Origin: Aquatica leii
Lineage: Eukaryota > Arthropoda > Insecta > Coleoptera > Lampyridae
Assembly: GCA_035610365.1 (NCBI GenBank)
Contig: CM069436.1
Location: 90,087,912-90,151,911, forward strand
Direction: 5' to 3'
DNA: 64,000 nt
Positions 56,377 to 64,000 of this stretch are shown here, piece by piece; positions within the stretch are counted from its first letter, which is position 1; the number at the start of each line of letters is the position of its first letter. Both the position numbers and the translations under genes were made by a program. The notes under the pieces are model-generated. The model was not told where the DNA came from, ran no database searches, and was given only the letters and a program-made list of their open reading frames with translations.

Positions 56377-59300
56377 CCCAAGTAACAAAGTAGTTTTATA
56401 ATTCTTAAGTTAGAAAACTTTTAAATTTTATTGTAGTTATGTTGTTGCTCTCTAAATGAAAAATGGATCTATTAAAGTTGTCTGGAAGATTACTTTGTTA
56501 TCTATTCAAAATTGTTTTTTAAATCGATATTTAGAACGTTCTTACAACAAAATTATAAAACTGCTTATGAGATAAGTATAAAAGTGTGTAACCTGCGTTT
56601 ATAATTCAGCCATTATCTTTTTATGTTAGACCCCGTAAATCGATTCTGCTGTATGAGTTTTCGTTTTTTTTTTTTTTTTGTTGTTTGGTTTTGTTTTCAT
56701 CGTTTGGTACGGTATTGGCATCAAGTGCTCGTTATTTATATTGCGTGTGATTTAAGTTATTAGTATTTCAAGTTGTTTTACATTCATTACTGGTATTTTC
56801 TTTTGAATGCATAAAGATCCGTGGTTTTGTTTTTGATTTAGTACTTTACTTAGTTATCTTCGTAAAATAACAATTCTATATAATTTACGACTTCCTTTTG
56901 GAATGTAAGTTGATCCATTTTTCTTGGTAATTACACTTTGTTTAGGCTATTTCCTATTTGATTAAGCGCTATCTTGAGCCACCTGCAAAAATGCGAGTCT
57001 TAGCAATTTTGATGGGAAATATTGTCAAGGTCTACGTGCCAAGATGCACGCGACTAATTATAATTTTCATCCTTGTTTCTTTTGATTGTTTAATGTTCGT
57101 TCTTTTACCACGATTTTACTGCGCACATGCAATTAGTTAAGTAGGGATACGTTTTGTTTTGGAGGATGATGATCACTCGTTCGTTGGTAGCAATAAGAAA
57201 TACCGGGGACCGTGAGATGTAGTAGAGTGAGTGGGGTACTTTGCCCTATCGTTATGCCTTACCGCGGAAGTAAATTGGTACCGTGAAAATTAAGTGTGGT
57301 GATGAGAGGGTTAACTTTCAAATTTCGTAATGTACGGTTTATATAGACGTCACGGTATCCAAAAATAAACAATCACGCTTGAGGGATTAAGTTTCGATGT
57401 GTTGAGTGGAAAAATCCCTTTTCTTCGCTATTGTGCGGTTTAAATTGTGAAATAAACCTTCCGCTGGTGACCTATTGTTTGGGGGTTCTACGGATCCCAC
57501 ATTCGACTACGATACTTTTGGGGAGCAGCCGAAGTCCATCTGAGGTTGTAGCTTTTGAAAACCACTGTGATCCGCAGCTTATCTGGTATCTCCAATTAAG
57601 TAAAAAGGTATTTATCGATTTTGGTTATTATCGTGTAGTGACCCGCGATTAAAATGCAGTAAAAGCTTAGAATTTGAGCCAATTGAATTACGACTAACGT
57701 TAAATTTAATTATTTTAATAAACACTTAAAGTGTTTGCGTGAAGTTAAAATAATTTAATTTTGCTTTGGTGCGTTTGAAAAGTAAATCGTGTTCCCGATT
57801 ATATGATAATGTAACGACTTATAAACTATATTTTGTTTAGTTCGAATTAAAGTTCGGACATATATTTTATAACCTGTATTGTTCTTAGTTATTTGAATTG
57901 TTTAATTTCATATGCGGACAAGGCCTTGAAATTTATTTGCGTTATGTTTTAGTTGAAAACGTCGAGTTTACGCTATTATAGTAGCATTTTCTTTTTTATA
58001 AATTTTAATTTAATGTTTTGTGTGTAGATTGTTCATTTTTGTTTGGTTTTGCTTAAGATTATTAATTTTTATTTTATTAAAATTTGTTTACTCATTATTA
58101 TTTTTTTTTGTTGTTTAATATTCAATCAATAAATGTTAAATTGTTAAATGTAAAGAGCTTTTATTCATTTAGCCGCCGCATACGTAAATTTTTGTTTTTA
58201 AGTGTATTTCAGATTAGTTACAACTCAAGTTCTGGGGTTGTAACCAACCAGATGAGCTTTCGGATAATCAGGGGTTCGGAAGCTACCCTTATAAATCCTT
58301 GATTGGCGCCCTTACCGATTTTTGACTATTTCACCGTTCTAGTTCTATTTTACGTCGATCGCGTTTCCAATTTTTCACGGAATTTTAAATTACGACCCAC
58401 CCCCTTCTCCATTGAGCTAGTGGCACAACCCCGTTTATGTTACTACATTTCAGGCAGTAATTTTGTGTTAATTTTGGCATGTAACAAGTGTTTTGTAAAC
58501 GTTTATATAATATTCGTTATAAGAGATTTACCCCTTACAAATATTAATTGATTTATAATAGCTATGTAGCTTTGTCATTTATCACTTCAGAACTGTTTTA
58601 ATAAAGTATGTGACTACGTTATATATTTGTTGTATTAGTAATATTACATATCAATTTTGCTTTCTGGATCAGATTACTCACAACGGCAGTTCCAATATAA
58701 CTGTTAATTAAATGGACACAAAGCCTTAGTTATAAAAATAAGAGAAAAGCAGTTGTAGAGCAATACTACTATTAAATCGCAAAATTATTGTGTTAAATAT
58801 AGTTATAAAACAATTCAAATATACTGGCGTAATAGAAAACCACCTGATTTACCAGCATATCTACAACCGTTTGTCGAAGAAGCTAAAATAATTATTTCAG
58901 AAGTATTAATAATGAAGGGATCGCAGCTTATTGTTAAGTTACGCTGCTTTATATGTGATTCGCCTGCTCAACTATTTTCATTAACTTTTTATTATTGAAT
59001 ACGCGATTAAAAATTCATCAAAATATAATCACATTTGTAAAATACGATGCTGTCGTGTTAACTTTTACATAAACTAAGATAATTAAATTTGAACGTTTTA
59101 TAAGTTTTCTATTGTGGGCAATTATAGTTGTCAGGAAATAAAGATGCAATAAACACAATTTTATTCACATGTAGTATTATTTATCCACGGCCACTATCCG
59201 AAGATATACATAATATAAATAAACCATATAAAACATAATTTATATAAACTTCATTTCCTTATTTTTATTTTTATCATCTTCTACCTTACCGGTTTTAAGA

Positions 59301-60190
59301 CGTTGTCACGTCTTGCGCGCGGTTGCCAGCTTGTGCATAAAATATTTAAACATTTTTTTGCCTACACTATATGCATTACTATTGTTGTATAAGAGTAAAT
59401 TTGGTAATAAAAATGTTCTACTAAAAAAGGGATCATTTAAAATGTACTTGCATATATTTACATGGCCGCCATTCTCGAGTAACACAAAATTAACTTATAT
59501 TTCACTACTTTGACGACAAAAACACATCAATTAAAGCTTCTTATACTGGTATATATCTATTATTGTAGTTTTATGATAAAAAATTGAAATTTAAACTTTT
59601 TGTTTTTTATCTGATTTTTAAATTTTTGTTTAAATGCTCATTAAACCTGCGGCGCATTTAAAATTTGCGACCTATCTGCTTCATAATTGACAGTAAAGTT
59701 TCTTTCGTAGCAAAAAACGACGTCCGTGTAGATCTATCTCATTAAGTTTCGTGTAAATAATATATACTTGTATACGTTGCCATTTTTCATGAAATAGCAA
59801 TCAGTTTTAGTTAAAGTAAATAATAAGAATAATTAAGTTCCGAAAAGTAGTACTTAATAACTGTTTGATTTTATTGAAGCTGCTCTACACTACAAAAATG
59901 TTTTGTAACTTCATCAAAACGATTGTACTAAAGAGCCAACCAACTATAAAATATTCATGAAACTGTTTTGTAATTGATATATAACGTTTACGTAACTATC
60001 CCATAACAGTGTTTTGTTGGCTTTATAAAAAACGTTTAAAAACGAATATGTTTTATAAATCTGTGCTCATTTTGCATTTATAGCTACTGTAAGAACGTTT
60101 TAGTTACGTTCTTAGGACAAAAGGTGTTTTATAAATGTTGTTTTGTAAACGTTCTCTCAAACGTTATAAAATATAAAATTGTTACTTGGG
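56377..60190. repeat. Possible TIR pair CCCAAGTAACAA enclosing an LTR
   Basis: CCCAAGTAACAA at 56377-56388 and its exact reverse complement at 60179-60190 enclose about 3.8 kb, of which 56624-58486 is LTR B. Both inner flanks are rich in TTATAA and AACGTT words (59990-60170 especially). This could be a DNA element of about 2 kb that later received the LTR. No target duplication or transposase was found, so the pair may be coincidental. Confidence 0.35.
56624..58486 (+). mobile_element. LTR of family B, probably solo
   Basis: 1863 bp, matching the reverse of 28174-29945 end to end. Starts TGTTAGACCCCGTAA and ends GGCATGTAACA, giving a 5-bp inverted TGTTA...TAACA end pair. No internal retroelement coding lies on either side and no target duplication is visible (TTTTA against AGTGT), so it may be a solo LTR with decayed flanks or the edge of a lost element. 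It carries TTGGCGCCCTTA about 185 bases from its 3' end. Confidence 0.75.
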
Positions 60191-60395
60191 GTATTTACCA
60201 AAATTGGTTTTGGTAAAGGTTTTTTCTCCTGCTCTGTATATGCCCTAATTAATTTAGACAAATCTCACAATGCATGATCTGCTAAAATATGTTAAAAACA
60301 AACTGACCTACACCTCAACATATTACGTTAATTAAAAAAATTTAATGATTGACCATTTTATGTTTAATGTTTTATCTATTATTTAGTAAACACAA
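58487..60395. other. AT-rich stretch, no gene recognised
   Basis: No coding frame or RNA gene identified. It includes the AACGTT-rich segment at 59880-60190 noted under the possible TIR pair. Confidence 0.4.
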
Positions 60396-60625
60396 TCTCG
60401 TAAAGTTGCCTATGTCTTTGGTTGATGCATTGATCCGCTTGATTTTTTTTATTCTGTAAATTTTATGTGTTTAAAATTATCTGTTAATTCATTCTATTGT
60501 TACTATGTTGTTGGCTTACGAGTTTAATAAATCACAGTTGGCCTGATGAACTGCTCGCTTCTAGCACGAAACGTTGCCACAAAAATAAATTAAAGTGGTT
60601 TTACATGCCCCTCCTAAACGAAGAA
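60396..60625 (+). mobile_element. Penelope-type tail, single arm
   Basis: Matches one arm of the palindrome at 44922-45216: TCTCGTAAAGTTGCC, GTCTTTGGTTG, GGCCTGATGAAC...GTTGCCACAAAAATAAATTAAA, GGTTTTACATGCCCCTCC and TAAACGAAGAAGTCC. The middle (60470-60535) is diverged or replaced. The flank AATTAATTTAGAC also occurs at 60246-60258. No protein-coding part accompanies it. Confidence 0.7.
60539..60579 (+). ncRNA. Hammerhead-ribozyme-like motif 6
   Basis: TGGC, CTGATGA, AC, TGCT, seven-base loop, AGCA, C, GAAAC, GTT, GCCA. The CUGANGA and GAAA boxes are intact, the outer helix is 4 bp and helix II 4 bp with a C/C mismatch at its base. Best-preserved core in this tail family. Confidence 0.6.
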
Positions 60626-60639
60626 GTCCAAATTAATTA

Positions 60640-61508
60640 GTGCAAAATTGGTTTTGTAACTTACTTTTTAATTTGTTTTTGATTAAAACCGTATTTTTTA
60701 TGACATTTTTTAGAAGTATTGCATTTATTCTTATCATTTATGTAGATGCAAAACGTTATATATAATCGTGTTATATAAAGTATATCTTAGGTTTTGAATA
60801 TATGTTAAAAAAACGTGGATAGAAAGACGTGCGACAAAAAGATAGAGACAGTAAAACGGTCGTCTTTTGACTGCGTTCTTATAAAAATGTATTTAATTAT
60901 GCATATATGACAGCACAACAAAAATTTATACTTATTAAATATGTACATAAACGAAATACTATTTTTTGTAAATACAAACTTTGTGCATATTTTTTTTCAA
61001 AAAACAGTGTTGCAAAAGGCAGCTTTGTGCAATCCTAAGTACTGATTTTTGTATGTATAATATATATGGTTTTTAACGTGCATTTAGTTGAAGCGCTTCC
61101 ATTAAATTTAACCCAAAATAAAGTAAAAACAGCGGCAGTTCTGTTGTCGGAGAGTAGGGTGGATAAAGCACTGAGTACAAACTAGCTTACCTTCAATGTA
61201 CAAATTATAACTTATTAAAAACAGCACCAGAACAAGAGTTTTTGCAAATAAAGTCAAAAATATTTATAAAAGCAAAATTACAGTAAAAATAATTAAATAA
61301 AATACAGATAATGTACTAAACCTTTAAATTAGGCAACACACTGTACTACAAAGCAAATGTACACAATAGAAAACTTATTTTTAAATGGAAATTTAACGTA
61401 TAAAATTGATCAAACCGTGTTTAAATTATTTGAATATTAATATAACACCGCATATTTGTGGTGACAATATAAATATAAATATAAATATAAAAGTGTAACC
61501 ATAATTCT
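60640..61508. other. AT-rich spacer, nothing recognised
   Basis: No frame, repeat or RNA signature assigned. Confidence 0.4.
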
Positions 61509-63524
61509 TGTTATATGCAAAAGAGGAAACAATGACACTTGCCTGAAATAAAGTATCATAAAAGGCGTTATGTCGGTGCTCAGAGAAGACGGGGTGGGTT
61601 ATATTCAAAATTTTGTAATCTATTTGGAAAACTTGACGAAAACACAAAATCAAAGGGCGCCAGGAAGAAGTAAAGCTCAATGTACTAGAGGCTCTTGCCA
61701 ACCACGAGTCCGCTTCAAATAGATACACTCAAATGGGACTTACCTTAAGAGTGTATCACACGAAAAATCTGAAATATTCTAAAAATTTACATACGCGAAA
61801 GCCGACAGAATAAAAGCTTTGTTACATTTAACAATTTAACATTTAGTACATAATTAAAATCAAAATTGGGAAATCAATAAAACGAGAAATTTACATTAAA
61901 GCTTAGGTAAATTTAACACAAATATCTTAAAAAAAACAAATTCAAAATTTTAAAAAAATAAACAAACAAACTAAATTACCTTTTTAAACGTAATCAACAA
62001 AAAAAAACAAAGACACGGCCGTGTGTGCATAATAAAAGAAAAACATAATGAAATTCCGTAAATTTATAAAAACAGACTTGACAATTCTAAACTTATGGTG
62101 CGTAAATATAAGATTATCTCTCTTTTACTTTATGTCGGAACAACCTTTATACGTTGGTTACATTACGTCTTTTAATTTTCGTGCATAAGAATAATAGTTA
62201 AAATTAGCACGCATAAACACCATAAATCGTTTGAATCCTCGAAAAATTCAATATCTATCAATAAATTCTCACAACTAATTTCAAAGCTTTTTAGTCATCG
62301 AACTCACAAATAAATAATCGGTAATGAATAAATACCTTTACTGTTCGAAGTCGAGCTGCTGGTTAGCATAGGCCAGCTGACGTCGTCCGGAACCTCGATA
62401 GAGCACCACAACCATATGAACAATCTACCGTCGGAAGATTTCTTAAATGATTCGCCACCAAGGCAAAAAAAAGGGATTGCGAAACAAACTCACGCACAAA
62501 TCCACTTTACGTTAATTACTAAATCAAACCAGAAACCAATGAATCCAATGAACCGTAATTATTATACGAAAAGAAAAGTTTTTCCACTTGAAGATTCACG
62601 GTTTCATCTTCAATTACTTCCGCGGTAATTCTTCATCTACATCTAAAAAGGTGAATTTATCACACTGCGACAAGGAGGCAAGCAGATCAAATAACGTCAA
62701 AATCGTAGTATTGGACCTCGGCATTTGGTTTCTACTTAAAAATGTCAAATTGAAAAAATATTATATTACAAGACGGTCATAAAATTTAAACTGCTTAATA
62801 AATGAAAAGAATGATTTCATTCCCACGTCATTTAATTGACTAACACAAAGAAACCAAGTACGAATGTACTGAGAATGCACTTAAAACAAAGAACTTTTAA
62901 ACCAACTTAAAATAAACAAACGACTAAAATATATTTAATTACAATGATATCTCAGAAGGGAAACAAATTACCACTGGAATTCTTATCAAACAAAGAAAAA
63001 TGCTCAATAAACAGAATCGCAGAATCAGATAATTTACGGCGTAACAAAATACAAAACCTTATCAACAACTTCGAATTATGAAGTTGCATTCAAAAACGTA
63101 AAATAACTTATTAAAATCAATTTAAAATTCATTAAAACAGATTCAAAATACATAAAATGAATAACGTCAATCCAAATACCGGGTCCTTCACGCAAATAAT
63201 CAAACAACTAGTCATTTATTTTAAGCGACGGTTACATCCTAAACGCTGAAATAAATACACAAGTATATAGGATTAGTATCACGAATACGGATAATTAGTT
63301 TACGACTAAATTTGAAATAAGACGTACGTTAGACTTCTAACCCCTTAAATTTTTAGTTAAGTTTTAAATTAAGCACTCGTGCATCCACAGAATCTACATA
63401 TAAGCGCGGTTCCATTAGTTTCCCCATTGTAGTAATACACCTAACATATGGCGTATCGAAGACAGTAACAAATTCAACAATTTTTGCAACTTAAAAAAAG
63501 ATAACGTGTTACCTGTCCTTAACA
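61509..63524 (-). mobile_element. Diverged long LTR related to family B
   Basis: In reverse orientation this block follows the same order of landmarks as LTR B: TGTTATATGC at the left edge, ACACTTGCCTGAAAT, GGTGGGTTATATTCAAAATTT, GGGCGCCAGG, AATAAAAGCTTTGTTACATT, TAACAATTTAACATTTA, and CTTCCGCGGT further in. The right edge is set at TTACCTGTCCTTAACA, by analogy with TTACGGGGTCTAACA, and is less certain. Divergence is much higher than between the two family B copies, so it is a sister family or a much older copy. No target duplication seen. Confidence 0.5.
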
Positions 63525-64000
63525 TTAAAATTTCACATTTTCTAAGTTTAATAAATATCTTAGTACGGTACTGGTAAATTGTGCGTTACCGGTTTTTATT
63601 TTTTGTTAAAGATTCGCTGTGAGTCATTTGGTTTTAATAGAAAATATGTCCGTTCGATTGCAAATAATTTTTTTTTATTGAATTTTACATTGTCGTTATT
63701 ATTACAATTTCAACGTTTTTATTCAAACAAAAATTCTTTACCTGTATTGATGGAGTTAAAGCAATTCTCGATCCAGTTAATACTCACAAATAATGGCTAC
63801 GGATGCAATCTTGCTTTTGTTTCTTAATTGCAATTGTAACAGGTGAAAGTATTATGCTTCTGGTAATAGTGTTTCGCACCTTGTAGACTGAATAAAATGA
63901 ATGTGGGATTGATAACCGCAGTTGGTCGTTTAAATTGAACTTTAACCCGCTACCTGTCAAGTGTGAATTACTTACGCTTAACGTTATTAATTTGTGATGT
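63525..64000. other. Spacer at window end, nothing recognised
   Basis: No gene or repeat assigned; the short frame at 63579-63827 is probably chance. Confidence 0.4.

Noticed and set aside
28174-58486. The two family B LTRs as the two ends of one 30-kb element
   Set aside because: They lie in opposite orientation, the left copy has its own near-matching flanking repeats inside a LINE, and no shared internal region lies between them.
62416-62782. Two plus-strand frames of 64-70 codons
   Set aside because: They lie inside the diverged LTR, show no known domain and do not recur in the related LTR copies.

Overview
This is an AT-rich window from an animal genome, almost certainly an insect and perhaps a beetle. 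The retroelement mix, the trehalose/sugar-transporter-like gene and a short spliceosomal intron fit that; the order is only a guess. There are no operons, ribosome binding sites or CRISPR arrays. Most of the window is mobile DNA of at least eight kinds, often nested, between AT-rich stretches with no recognisable gene. Only one host gene looks complete, a facilitated sugar (trehalose-type) transporter at 12339-13819. A second host trace is an exon-sized piece resembling alpha-1,6-fucosyltransferase (45430-45722, minus strand).

Left part (1-16 kb): a Ty3/gypsy integrase fossil (1-1060), then a Ty3/gypsy element with very long LTRs (4038-8988) that keeps only gag and integrase pieces. Next come a decayed Tc1/mariner-type transposase (9769-10714), a Penelope-like GIY-YIG end with a hammerhead-like motif (10829-11560), the sugar transporter, a small hairpin element (13924-14273) and a gypsy pol fossil (14700-15460).

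Middle (15.5-31.3 kb): an R1-like LINE is split by a young, whole-looking BEL/Pao element (16487-22274) with 224-bp LTRs in which I see no differences and a 5-bp target duplication GACCA. Two Penelope-like remnants and a LINE tail follow on the minus strand. Then comes an R4/Dong-like LINE that begins beside a (TAA)n array, has lost its reverse transcriptase core and was later hit by a solo LTR (28174-29945).

Centre-right (33-47 kb): two gypsy fossils lie in opposite orientation. One carries a fold-back Penelope tail (35171-35454). The other carries a solo LTR with a perfect 4-bp target duplication (37862-39239). A nearly full-length two-ORF jockey/CR1-type LINE (40850-44760, minus) ends next to a 295-bp palindrome made of two head-to-head Penelope tails. 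The fucosyltransferase-like exon and a pseudogene of a repetitive insect protein family follow.

Right (47-64 kb): a four-layer nest. An APE-type LINE (minus) was entered by a fold-back/Mutator-like terminal-inverted-repeat element (47988-52130, 9-bp duplication CCCATTGAT), which was entered by a jockey-type LINE (48152-50530) and by a MITE (50786-51505). The outer LINE also took a small fold-back insert (52212-52604). The rest is AT-rich DNA with two more long LTRs (56624-58486 plus; 61509-63524 minus) and another Penelope tail (60396-60625).

The most interesting pattern is a set of six hammerhead-ribozyme-like motifs spread over the Penelope-type tails. All keep the same core, and their helices covary between copies.
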